Of a stretch of DNA of 64,000 bases, positions 50,965 through 59,501 are shown piece after piece. Below the pieces are notes generated by a model. That model was not told the origin of the DNA. It saw nothing but the letters and a program-made list of their open reading frames with translations, and ran no database searches. The number at the start of each line of letters is the position of its first letter. Position 1 is the first letter of the stretch. Location: NCBI GenBank assembly GCA_937898625.1, contig CALEJF010000006.1, positions 62,001-126,000 on the forward strand. Direction: 5' to 3'. This DNA comes from an uncultured Clostridia bacterium (GTDB lineage: Bacteria > Bacillota > Clostridia > Oscillospirales > Acutalibacteraceae). The position numbers and the translations under genes are program-made.

Positions 50965-52877
50965 TGCCAGGACCAATGGGCGGACCGGGAAAACACGGCA
51001 GGGGAAAGCCTGTACAGAAACCTAAAAATACAAAGGGTACACTCAAAAGACTTTTTGGATATATTTTAAAGCACAAGGGCTTGTTCTTTGGTATGCTTAT
51101 TTTCGCAGCAATCAGCTCAATCGCATCTGTTTCAGGCTCGCTGTTCATAAAGCCTATTATTGATGACTACCTTACTCCTATGATAGGTCAGGAGTTTACA
51201 AGTGAACTGGTAGCTCCACTTATTAAAATGATGTGCGTAATGGGTGCAGTATTCCTTTTTGGTGCATTGGCATCCTACGGACAGTCAAAGTGTTCAGTTT
51301 GGCTTACTCAACGCACTCTCAACACCTTGAGAAAAGACCTTTTTGACTCTATTGCAGATTTGCCAATCAGTTTCTTTGACTCACGACCTCACGGTGAGAT
51401 TATGAGCCGTTTTACCAACGATGTTGAAACTCTTCGTCAGTTTATCAGTCAGGGTGTGACACAATTCATCTCATCGGGTGTTATGATTATTGGGTCCTTC
51501 TTTATTATGCTGTTTTTGAGTTGGCAGATGACTCTTATCGTGTGTGCTATGGTGGTTGTAATGGTGTTCATTACAAAAACACTTGGTAAAAAGAGTGCAT
51601 TCTATTTCAAAAAACAACAGGAGCAGTTGGGTACAGTTAACGGATATATTGAAGAGATTATCGAGGGACAAAAGGTTGTTAAGGTCTTTAACCATGAGGA
51701 TGAAGTTGTTTCTCATTTTTACGAAATTAATGAAAACCTTCGTAAGTCCGCAACAAGTGCAAACTCTTTTGCAAATATGTTGGGACCAATTATGAACAAC
51801 CTTTCCCACATTACCTATGCTCTCACTGCTGCAGTTGGCGGACTTTTAGCCATCAAAAAGGCTATGACAGCAGGTGATATTGTTGCATTTCTGCAGTATA
51901 TCAGAAGCTTCACACAACCTATCTCAAATATCACACAGCAGTTCAATAATGCACTTATGGCTCTTGCAGGTGCAGAAAGAATTTTTGAAATTATTGACCA
52001 GAAACCTGAAATTGACGAGGGTTATGTTATGCTTGTCAACGCAGAGTTGGATGCAAATGGTGAAATCAGGGAAACTGAAAAAAGAACAGGCATCTGGGCT
52101 TGGAAGCACACTCACGGTGACGGAACAGTCACTTACACCCGCCTTGCAGGTGACATCGTTTTTGAAAATGTTACATTCAGTTACGACGGAAAGAAAACCG
52201 TTCTTAATGATGTTTCACTTTATGCAAAACCCGGTCAAAAAATTGCATTTGTCGGCTCAACAGGTGCAGGTAAGACAACAATTACTAACCTTATTAACCG
52301 CTTTTATGAGATTGATGAAGGTAAAATTCGATATGATGGCATAAACATTAAGAAAATCAAAAAAGACGATTTGCGTCGTTCATTGGGTATTGTTTTACAG
52401 GATACACACCTCTTTACAGGTACAATTGAGGATAATATCCGTTACGGAAATCTTAACGCAACCCACGAGGATGTGGTAAAGGCTGCAAAGATAGCAAATG
52501 CTCATTCATTTATCTCAAATCTTCCTGACGGATATAACACAATGCTTACAGGGGACGGCTCAAACCTTTCACAAGGTCAACGACAACTTATCTCTATTGC
52601 TCGTGCAGCAGTTGCAGACCCGCCCGTACTTATTCTTGATGAGGCAACAAGCTCAATAGACACAAGAACAGAAAAGAACATTGAACAGGGTATGGATGCA
52701 CTTATGGAAGGCAGAACGGTTTTCGTTATTGCCCACCGTCTTTCAACTGTGCGAAATGCAAAGGCAATTATGGTGCTTGAAAACGGCAGAATAATTGAGC
52801 GTGGCGACCACGATGACCTTATAGAACAAAAAGGTAAGTATTATCAGTTATATACTGGCAACTTCTCAGAGAATTGA
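50964..52877 (+). CDS. ABC exporter half-transporter with canonical ATP site
   Basis: 637 residues. A Gly/Pro/Lys-rich N-terminus (~1-30), six membrane helices, an ~30-residue acidic insertion before the ATPase (~370-400), and a canonical nucleotide domain: Walker A GSTGAGKTT, signature LSQGQRQL, Walker B LILDEATSSID with catalytic Glu, and IAHRLST with the H-loop His. Together with the preceding gene it should form a BmrCD/TM287-288-like multidrug exporter with one active and one degenerate ATP site. Confidence 0.92.
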   Translation: MPGPMGGPGKHGRGKPVQKPKNTKGTLKRLFGYILKHKGLFFGMLIFAAISSIASVSGSLFIKPIIDDYLTPMIGQEFTSELVAPLIKMMCVMGAVFLFGALASYGQSKCSVWLTQRTLNTLRKDLFDSIADLPISFFDSRPHGEIMSRFTNDVETLRQFISQGVTQFISSGVMIIGSFFIMLFLSWQMTLIVCAMVVVMVFITKTLGKKSAFYFKKQQEQLGTVNGYIEEIIEGQKVVKVFNHEDEVVSHFYEINENLRKSATSANSFANMLGPIMNNLSHITYALTAAVGGLLAIKKAMTAGDIVAFLQYIRSFTQPISNITQQFNNALMALAGAERIFEIIDQKPEIDEGYVMLVNAELDANGEIRETEKRTGIWAWKHTHGDGTVTYTRLAGDIVFENVTFSYDGKKTVLNDVSLYAKPGQKIAFVGSTGAGKTTITNLINRFYEIDEGKIRYDGINIKKIKKDDLRRSLGIVLQDTHLFTGTIEDNIRYGNLNATHEDVVKAAKIANAHSFISNLPDGYNTMLTGDGSNLSQGQRQLISIARAAVADPPVLILDEATSSIDTRTEKNIEQGMDALMEGRTVFVIAHRLSTVRNAKAIMVLENGRIIERGDHDDLIEQKGKYYQLYTGNFSEN

Positions 52878-53219
52878 TTATTTTTTTCACAATACTGCGT
52901 GTCTGTCGGCTCGCAGTATACCTGATACGGCTTCGCCTTGGACATATTGTCTTGCAAAAAAAATAATTCAATTTCAGTTATGGTGTCTTTTTTCGCAATA
53001 ATTGAATACACGCAAAATGAAGGCAGGGATTTCCCTGCCTTTTTGTTTATATAATCTTATTCTTTCGTTTTCCACTTTAAACTTTTAACTTTCCATTTTC
53101 TTCAACATTAATGTTGTAATATGTTCGTTTTGAAGATTCTTTGTAATTTTTTGTAACAAACTGCACAAATGCCCGTAATGAATTTTGTTACCAATTTGAC
53201 TATTTTGTGCAAAAAGCAC
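52878..53219. other. Gene-free interval with hairpins before glgB
   Basis: ATACTGCG/CGCAGTAT hairpin (52892-52919), then ATTCAATT/AATTGAAT arms near 52968 and 53000, then the terminator at 53020-53046. Beyond that it is A/T-rich without a credible open frame. I see no riboswitch pattern that I can name. Confidence 0.5.
53020..53046 (+). terminator. Intrinsic terminator between ABC exporter and glg operons
   Basis: AGGCAGGGA-TT-TCCCTGCCT followed by TTTTG. Confidence 0.8.
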
Positions 53220-53248
53220 TTGAAATCGCAATTTTATAGTGATAAAAT
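53220..53248 (+). promoter_or_regulatory. Putative glg operon promoter
   Basis: TTGAAA at 53220-53225, 17-base spacer, TAAAAT at 53243-53248. Confidence 0.55.
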
Positions 53249-53298
53249 GTATCTGTATAAGTAGAATTATGCTTTATTGAAATATGCGAGGTGATGAA

Positions 53299-55188
53299 AT
53301 GACGGAGGCAGGAAATAATTATGAGGCACAAGTTCCCGTGTATCTTTTCCATCAGGGCAATAACGCCCGCACTTATGAATATATGGGTGCTCACCGAGTG
53401 GACGACGAAACAGTTGTTTTTAGAACTTGGGCTCCAAATGCAGTTTCGGTTAGTGTGACAGGTGACTTTAATGGTTGGAATGACGAGGCTGATAAAGCTC
53501 AGCGTGTTACAGCAGGAGGCATCTGGGAGGTTTATATTAAAAATGTAAACCTATATGACTCATATAAATTCTGCATCACAACTAAAGACGGCAGAAAACT
53601 TATGAAATGCGACCCATATGGTTATCATATGGAAACCCGTCCTGACAATGCTACAAAATACTATGAGTTAGGTTCATACAAATGGACTGATGCTAAATGG
53701 GAAAAGGCAAAGCGGGAAAAAGCGCAGTATGATAAGCCCGTTAACATTTACGAGGTGCATTTTGGCTCGTGGAAGCAGTATGAAGATGGAAATTTCTACT
53801 CATACCGTAAAATGGCAGAGGAGCTTATCCCTTATGTTAAGGAAATGGGATACACTCACATTGAGTTTATGCCACTTACGGAGTATCCGTTTGACGGCTC
53901 GTGGGGTTATCAGGTAACAGGATATTTCGCAGCCACATCCCGTTATGGCACACCTGACGATTTGATGTATCTTATTGATATGTGCCACAAGAATAATATC
54001 GGGGTAATCCTTGACTGGGTACCTGCTCACTTTCCAAAGGATGCACACGGACTTTATGAGTTTGACGGTACTCCCTGCTATGAATATGCAGACATAAGAA
54101 AAGGCGAACATCTTGAATGGGGAACAAAGGTTTTTGACTTCGGCAGAAACGAGGTTCAGTCCTTCCTTATTTCAAGTGCTATGTTCTGGCTTGATAAATA
54201 TCACGTTGACGGTCTTCGTGTAGATGCAGTTGCTTCAATGCTCTATCTAAATTATGGTAGAGACGACGGACATTGGATTGCAAACAAAGATGGTGGTGTT
54301 GAAAACCTTGAAACTGTAGCATTCCTTAACAAACTCAGTATGAATGTTTTCCGTGATTATCACGGCAGTTTGCTTATAGCAGAGGAAAGTACAGCATGGC
54401 CAATGGTTACAAAGCCTGTTTATATGGGTGGGCTCGGGTTTAATTATAAGTGGAATATGGGTTGGATGAATGACATTCTTCGATATTTCTCAATGGACCC
54501 ACTTTACAGAAAAGGCAACCACGGTTGTATTACTTTCTCGTTCTTCTACGCATTTTCAGAGAATTTTATCCTGCCAATCTCTCACGATGAGGTTGTTCAC
54601 GGTAAATGCTCTCTTATCAATAAAATGCCCGGAACTTATGAAGAAAAATTTGCAGGGGTAAGAGCCTTTATGGGATATATGATGGCTCATCCCGGAAAAA
54701 AACTTATGTTTATGGGTAGCGAATTTGGTCAGTTTATTGAGTGGAATTATAAGCAAGGACTTGACTGGTTGCTTTTAGAGTATGATGCACACAGACAGTT
54801 GCAGAAGTATTTTAAAGACCTTAACCATTTCTATAAGGACAACGCTCCACTCTGGCAGGTTGACCATTCTTGGGAAGGTTTTTCGTGGATTTCAGCGGAT
54901 GACAACGATAATTCAGTAATTGCATTCCGTAGAATTGACGAAAAAGGCAAAGAAATTATTGCAGTCTGCAACTTTACACCCGTATATCGTGAAAATTACA
55001 AAATCGGTGTTCCTGCAAGGGCTAATTACAAGGTGATTTTCAATTCCGACGACGAGATTTACGGTGGTTCGGGTAAAGGACAGAAAGAAAAAATCAAATG
55101 GGAAAAGACTCCGATGCACGGATTCGAACAAAGCATTTCTCTTGATTTACCACCAATGTCAACGATTTATCTTAAAAAGACAAGATAA
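53299..55188 (+). CDS. glgB: 1,4-alpha-glucan branching enzyme
   Basis: 629 residues from ATG 53299, with GAGGTGA just upstream (an ATG five codons earlier overlaps that SD). CBM48 N-domain ([23 protein letters not shown]), GH13 core with [15 protein letters not shown], nucleophile Asp in [10 protein letters not shown], acid/base Glu in IAEESTAWP and [10 protein letters not shown], and a C-terminal beta domain. It makes alpha-1,6 branches in glycogen. First gene of glgB-C-D-A. Confidence 0.95.
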   Translation: MTEAGNNYEAQVPVYLFHQGNNARTYEYMGAHRVDDETVVFRTWAPNAVSVSVTGDFNGWNDEADKAQRVTAGGIWEVYIKNVNLYDSYKFCITTKDGRKLMKCDPYGYHMETRPDNATKYYELGSYKWTDAKWEKAKREKAQYDKPVNIYEVHFGSWKQYEDGNFYSYRKMAEELIPYVKEMGYTHIEFMPLTEYPFDGSWGYQVTGYFAATSRYGTPDDLMYLIDMCHKNNIGVILDWVPAHFPKDAHGLYEFDGTPCYEYADIRKGEHLEWGTKVFDFGRNEVQSFLISSAMFWLDKYHVDGLRVDAVASMLYLNYGRDDGHWIANKDGGVENLETVAFLNKLSMNVFRDYHGSLLIAEESTAWPMVTKPVYMGGLGFNYKWNMGWMNDILRYFSMDPLYRKGNHGCITFSFFYAFSENFILPISHDEVVHGKCSLINKMPGTYEEKFAGVRAFMGYMMAHPGKKLMFMGSEFGQFIEWNYKQGLDWLLLEYDAHRQLQKYFKDLNHFYKDNAPLWQVDHSWEGFSWISADDNDNSVIAFRRIDEKGKEIIAVCNFTPVYRENYKIGVPARANYKVIFNSDDEIYGGSGKGQKEKIKWEKTPMHGFEQSISLDLPPMSTIYLKKTR

Positions 55189-55224
55189 TAAAATATACTA
55201 TCATCCATTTAAGGAGGAAAAAAT

Positions 55225-56442
55225 ATGGCAAGAAAACAAGAATGTATTGCAATGCTTCTTGCAGGAGGACAGGGAAGCCGTCTTGGAATTCTTACAAAGA
55301 ACATTGCTAAACCAGCTGTTCCATACGGCGGTAAATACAGAATTATCGACTTCCCGCTTTCAAACTGTGTAAACTCCGGCATTTCAACTGTTGGTGTTTT
55401 AACACAGTATCAACCTCTTGAACTCAACGACTACATAGGCAACGGTCAGGCTTGGGATTTGGACCGTGCTAACGGTGGTGTTCACATTCTCTCTCCATAT
55501 CAGCAGATTAAGGGAACAGAGTGGTATAAGGGTACAGCAAACGCGATTTATCAGAATATTAATTTTATCGACCGTTATGACCCTGAATATGTTGTAATTC
55601 TTTCAGGTGACCATATCTATAAGATGGACTATAACAAGATGCTTGAATACCACAAGGAAAAAGGTGCTGCTTGTACAATTGCAATGCTTGAGGTTTCTTG
55701 GGAAGAAGCAAGTCGTTTCGGTCTTATGATTTTAAATGACGACAATTCAATTCGCGAATTCGAAGAAAAACCAAAAAATCCAAGAAGTAACAAGGCTTCA
55801 ATGGGCGTTTATGTGTTCACTTGGAGCAAACTTCGTCAGTACCTTATTGAGGACGAGAATGACCCAAATTCAAGTAACGACTTCGGTAAGAATGTTATTC
55901 CTAAGATGCATGCAGATGGCGAAAAGATGTTTGCATATCTCTTTGATGGTTACTGGAAGGATGTTGGTACAATTGACAGCCTTTGGGAGGCAAATCTTGA
56001 CCTTCTTAATCCAAAAGTGGACCTTGATTTGTCCGACACAAGCTGGAGAATTTATGCAAAAACTCCTGCTTCACCACCTCACTACATTTCAGAAAAAGCA
56101 AAAGTGCAGAACTCTATGATTTCAGAGGGCTCAAGAGTTTATGGTGATGTTGACTACTCAATCCTTTTCAACGATGTTACAATTGAAGAGGGTGCAGAGG
56201 TTAAATATTCAATCGTAATGCCCGGCACAGTTATTAAAAAGGGTGCAGTTGTTCAGTATGCAATGGTTGCAGAAAATGCAGTTATTGAAGAGGGTGCAGT
56301 TGTAGGTTTAAGTCCTGAAGATTGCGCAAATCGTGACGATTGGGGCGTTGCAGTTGTTGGTGCAGGTGTTACTGTACAAGAGGGCGCATCAGTTGCACCA
56401 AAGGCAATGGTCGATGAAGATGTAGTAAAGGAGGCTAAATAA
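55225..56442 (+). CDS. glgC: Glucose-1-phosphate adenylyltransferase, catalytic subunit
   Basis: 405 residues. [26 protein letters not shown] (nucleotide site), [18 protein letters not shown] motif (here [15 protein letters not shown]), EFEEKPKNP, and YWKDVGTI for the sugar phosphate, with a left-handed beta-helix C-terminus. It makes ADP-glucose, the committed step of glycogen synthesis. GGAGGAAAAAAT precedes the ATG. One base separates its stop from the glgD ATG. Confidence 0.96.
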   Translation: MARKQECIAMLLAGGQGSRLGILTKNIAKPAVPYGGKYRIIDFPLSNCVNSGISTVGVLTQYQPLELNDYIGNGQAWDLDRANGGVHILSPYQQIKGTEWYKGTANAIYQNINFIDRYDPEYVVILSGDHIYKMDYNKMLEYHKEKGAACTIAMLEVSWEEASRFGLMILNDDNSIREFEEKPKNPRSNKASMGVYVFTWSKLRQYLIEDENDPNSSNDFGKNVIPKMHADGEKMFAYLFDGYWKDVGTIDSLWEANLDLLNPKVDLDLSDTSWRIYAKTPASPPHYISEKAKVQNSMISEGSRVYGDVDYSILFNDVTIEEGAEVKYSIVMPGTVIKKGAVVQYAMVAENAVIEEGAVVGLSPEDCANRDDWGVAVVGAGVTVQEGASVAPKAMVDEDVVKEAK

Positions 56443-56443
56443 A

Positions 56444-57559
56444 ATGACAGGTAAGAATATTGTTGGTATTATTTTCTCAAATGCTTATGACGAATGTGTC
56501 AGCGAACTTACAGGTATCCGTACAATGGGCTCAGTTCCATTTGCTTGTCGTTACCGCCTTATTGACTTTGCTCTTTCAAATATGGTAAACAGTGGTATCG
56601 AAAAAGTTGGTGTTCTTACAAAGAGTAATTATCAGTCACTTATGGACCATGTGGGTACAGGTAAACCTTGGGATTTGTCCCGTAAAAATGACGGTCTATT
56701 CATTCTTCCTCCATTTTCAACTAACGAAACAGGCGGAAACCGTGATAAACTTGCATCTTTAAAGGGCAGTATGGGATTTATTAGCCGTTCAAACGAAGAA
56801 TATGTCCTTCTCACAGACTGTAACACAGTTATAAACCTTGATATTGAGGCACTTATGGAATACCATAACGAGAAAAATGCTGATATGACAATTGTTTATA
56901 AGAATGGTAAAAAGCCTAATCTTACAGATGTAATTGTTCTTGACTTAAATGCAGACAGCAAGGCAGAAAAGGTTTCAATTTCTCCCGTAACAGAGGAAAA
57001 TGTTAATTTCTCACTTAATGTAATCCTTATGAAAAAGGCACTTCTTGAAAGACTTATCAACGATGCAATAAGCCTTAATTACAAGGATTTTGAGTCTGAT
57101 ATTATTCAGAGAAATGTTGAAAAACTTAACATTTACGGCTACGAAGCAAAGGGATATTCAGCAGTAATTGAGTCAATGGAAAGTTATTTCAAGGTTAATA
57201 TGGAACTTCTTGACCCTGCAAACTGCGACGACCTTTTCAATGCAGACAGACCAATTTATACAAAGGTCCGTGATGATATGCCTGCAATCTATGGCATCGG
57301 CTCAGATGTTAAGAATTCTCTTATTGCTGACGGCTGCATTATTGAAGGTACAGTTGAAAATTCAATTCTTTTCCGTGGTGTCAGAGTTGAAAAAGGTGCA
57401 GTTGTTAAGAATTCTATCGTAATGCAGGATGTTTTTGTAGCACAGAATGCAACTCTTAACTGTGTTGTTGCAGATAAGAGTGTTGTTATTACACCAAACA
57501 AGACCCTCTCAGGTGCAGAGAATTATCCGGTATATATTGGTAAGGAAATAGTAATCTAG
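56444..57559 (+). CDS. glgD: ADP-glucose pyrophosphorylase regulatory subunit GlgD
   Basis: 371 residues. A GlgC paralogue that lacks the glycine-rich nucleotide loop (N-terminus GIIFSNAYDECVSELTG) and has LLTDCNTVINLDI in place of the catalytic SGDH motif, as expected for the non-catalytic GlgD of Firmicutes that pairs with GlgC. C-terminal left-handed beta-helix is kept. Its TAG stop lies five bases from the left end of the inserted DUF559 element. Confidence 0.92.
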   Translation: MTGKNIVGIIFSNAYDECVSELTGIRTMGSVPFACRYRLIDFALSNMVNSGIEKVGVLTKSNYQSLMDHVGTGKPWDLSRKNDGLFILPPFSTNETGGNRDKLASLKGSMGFISRSNEEYVLLTDCNTVINLDIEALMEYHNEKNADMTIVYKNGKKPNLTDVIVLDLNADSKAEKVSISPVTEENVNFSLNVILMKKALLERLINDAISLNYKDFESDIIQRNVEKLNIYGYEAKGYSAVIESMESYFKVNMELLDPANCDDLFNADRPIYTKVRDDMPAIYGIGSDVKNSLIADGCIIEGTVENSILFRGVRVEKGAVVKNSIVMQDVFVAQNATLNCVVADKSVVITPNKTLSGAENYPVYIGKEIVI

Positions 57560-57563
57560 TCTG

Positions 57564-58004
57564 GGCTCCACCCTTGAGGGGGAGCTGTCTGCGAAGCAGA
57601 CTGAGGGGGGTAAATAATGACAACCACGGAAAAAGCGAAGAGTTTACGAAAAAATGCAACTCCTTGGGAAAATAAACTGTGGTATGAGTTTCTTAAAAAT
57701 TATCCTATCAGGTTTCGCAGACAACAGCCTATCGGTCAATATATTGTTGATTTTTATTGTTCAAAAGCTAAAATTATAGTCGAGGCAGACGGTGGCGGTC
57801 ATTTCTATGATAATAAAATAGAATATGATAAAGAACGGGATTTGTTCTTGCGGAGTAAGGGCTATATAGTTTTGCATTTTACAAATCTCGAAATAGATAA
57901 AAATTTTTATAATGTCTGTTCTGTAATAGACAGAGAGGTTGAAAAACGAATTTAACCCCCCTCAGTCTCGTTACACTCGACAGCTCCCCCTCAAGGGTGG
58001 AGCC
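57564..58004 (+). mobile_element. 441-bp inverted-repeat element carrying a DUF559 nuclease gene
   Basis: The outer 26 bases at the left end (starting GGCTCCACCCTTGAGG) recur exactly as the reverse complement at the right end. Then come different 9- and 11-base loops, and another exact 12-base match (GACTGAGGGGGG), giving arms at 57564-57611 and 57954-58004. The left arm folds into CTCC/GGAG and GTCTGC-GAA-GCAGAC hairpins. The only gene inside fills the whole interior. No clear target-site duplication: flanks read CTAGTCT and TATTAAA. It lies between glgD and glgA. Confidence 0.75.
57617..57955 (+). CDS. DUF559 / Vsr-like restriction-endonuclease-fold protein
   Basis: 112 residues. DUF559 signature throughout: LRKNATPWENKLWYEFLKN, FRRQQPIGQYIVDFYC, KIIVEADGGGHF, and YDKERDLFLRSKGY. 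Asp in IVDF and Glu/Asp in VEADG fit a PD-(D/E)xK-type nuclease core. The Shine-Dalgarno is the TGAGGGGGG end of the left inverted repeat, and the TAA abuts the right repeat, so the gene and its repeats are one unit. No transposase or methylase accompanies it. It may be the enzyme that moves or spreads the element, but this is untested inference. Confidence 0.85.
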   Translation: MTTTEKAKSLRKNATPWENKLWYEFLKNYPIRFRRQQPIGQYIVDFYCSKAKIIVEADGGGHFYDNKIEYDKERDLFLRSKGYIVLHFTNLEIDKNFYNVCSVIDREVEKRI

Positions 58005-58033
58005 TATTAAAACATTTTTGAAAGGAAAAATAC

Positions 58034-59458
58034 ATGAAAGTTTTATACGTTTCAAGTGAGGCACTTCCCTTTAAAGCAAGTGGCGGTTTAGGTGATGTTG
58101 CAGGTAGCCTTCCACAGGCACTTCGCAAAAGACTTATCGGCGCAAGGGTTGTAATGCCTTTATATGACACAATTAGTCAGGAACTTAAAGATACAATGAA
58201 ATTTGTTACAAGTATTTCTGTTCCTGTTGCATGGAGAAGACAGTACTGTGGTGTTTTTGAAGCAAAAGCAGGTGGAGTAATCTACTATCTTCTTGACAAT
58301 CAGTATTATTTCAAGCGTGATACTCTTTACGGATATTATGACGATGCAGAGAGATTTGCATTCTTTGCTCGTGCAGTCCTTGAGATTATCCCACACATTG
58401 ATTTCAAGCCTGACATTATTCATTGTAACGACTGGCAGTCAGCATTGACTCCTGTTTATTACAATACACTTTATGCAAATCGTCCCGGATTTGAGAATAT
58501 CAAAACTGTTTTTACAATTCACAACATTCAGTATCAGGGAACTTACGGTATGGACCTTCTTGGAGATGTTGTGGGTCTTCCCGAGAGTGCAGCTTCCCTC
58601 CTTGAATATGACGGCGACTGCAACTTTATGAAAGGTGCTATTGAATGTGCCGACAGAGTTACAACTGTTTCTCCGTCTTATGCTAACGAAATTCTTGACC
58701 CATGGTATTCACATGGTCTTGACCCGATTCTTAATCAGCGTTCTTGGAAACTCTCCGGTATCCTCAATGGTATAGACACAATTCTCTATAACCCTGAAAC
58801 AGATAAGGATATTGAGGTTAATTACACAGCAGAGGACTTCCAAGAAAAGAAAAAAGTTAACAAGGCAAAATTACAAGAATATTTCAGCCTTCCCGTAAGA
58901 GAAGATGTGCCAATGATTGGTATGGTTACCCGTCTTGTTGGACATAAAGGCCTTGACCTTGTTAAGGCAGTCCTTGACGAATTGCTTGCAACAACTGATG
59001 TTCAGTTTGTAGTGCTTGGCTCCGGTGAGTGGCAGTATGAAAGCTTCTTTAAAGAGATGGCAGATAAGTATCCAGATAAAATGGGACTTAAACTTGGCTT
59101 TATTCCATCACTTTCAAAGAAAATCTATGCAGGTTGTGACTTGTTCTTAATGCCTTCAAAGAGTGAGCCTTGCGGACTTTCACAGATGATTTCACTTCGT
59201 TATGGTACAATTCCGATTGTCCGTGAAACAGGTGGTCTTCGTGACAGTATCAAGGACAGTGGCGACAATGAGGGCAACGGATTTACATTCTCAACATATA
59301 ACGCACACGATATGCTTTATACAATTAAGCGTGCGATTGAGGGTTACAGTAATAAAGATGGTTGGAACATTCTCGTTAAACGTGCTATGGAATGTGACAA
59401 CAGCTGGGGCAAATCTGCTAACGAATATATCCGACTTTATAAGTCAATACTTAAATAA
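58034..59458 (+). CDS. glgA: Glycogen synthase (ADP-glucose)
   Basis: 474 residues, a GT5-family starch/glycogen synthase. VSSEALPFKASGGLGDVAGSLP carries the KxGGL ADP-glucose motif; IIHCNDWQSALTPVY, a second Rossmann half with VTRLVGHKGLDLVK, and PSKSEPCGLSQMISLRYGTIP near the C-terminus are all conserved. It extends alpha-1,4 chains. GAAAGGAAAA precedes the ATG. Last gene of the glg cluster, separated from glgD by the DUF559 element. Confidence 0.95.
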   Translation: MKVLYVSSEALPFKASGGLGDVAGSLPQALRKRLIGARVVMPLYDTISQELKDTMKFVTSISVPVAWRRQYCGVFEAKAGGVIYYLLDNQYYFKRDTLYGYYDDAERFAFFARAVLEIIPHIDFKPDIIHCNDWQSALTPVYYNTLYANRPGFENIKTVFTIHNIQYQGTYGMDLLGDVVGLPESAASLLEYDGDCNFMKGAIECADRVTTVSPSYANEILDPWYSHGLDPILNQRSWKLSGILNGIDTILYNPETDKDIEVNYTAEDFQEKKKVNKAKLQEYFSLPVREDVPMIGMVTRLVGHKGLDLVKAVLDELLATTDVQFVVLGSGEWQYESFFKEMADKYPDKMGLKLGFIPSLSKKIYAGCDLFLMPSKSEPCGLSQMISLRYGTIPIVRETGGLRDSIKDSGDNEGNGFTFSTYNAHDMLYTIKRAIEGYSNKDGWNILVKRAMECDNSWGKSANEYIRLYKSILK

Positions 59459-59465
59459 TAGCGAA

Positions 59466-59497
59466 AAACAGGGCTACCTTCGGGTAGCCCTGTTTTT
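59466..59497. terminator. Bidirectional terminator between glgA and the GH36 gene
   Basis: ACAGGGCTACC-TTC-GGGTAGCCCTGT perfect stem with flanking A and T runs. Confidence 0.9.
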
Positions 59498-59501
59498 ATG
59501 T

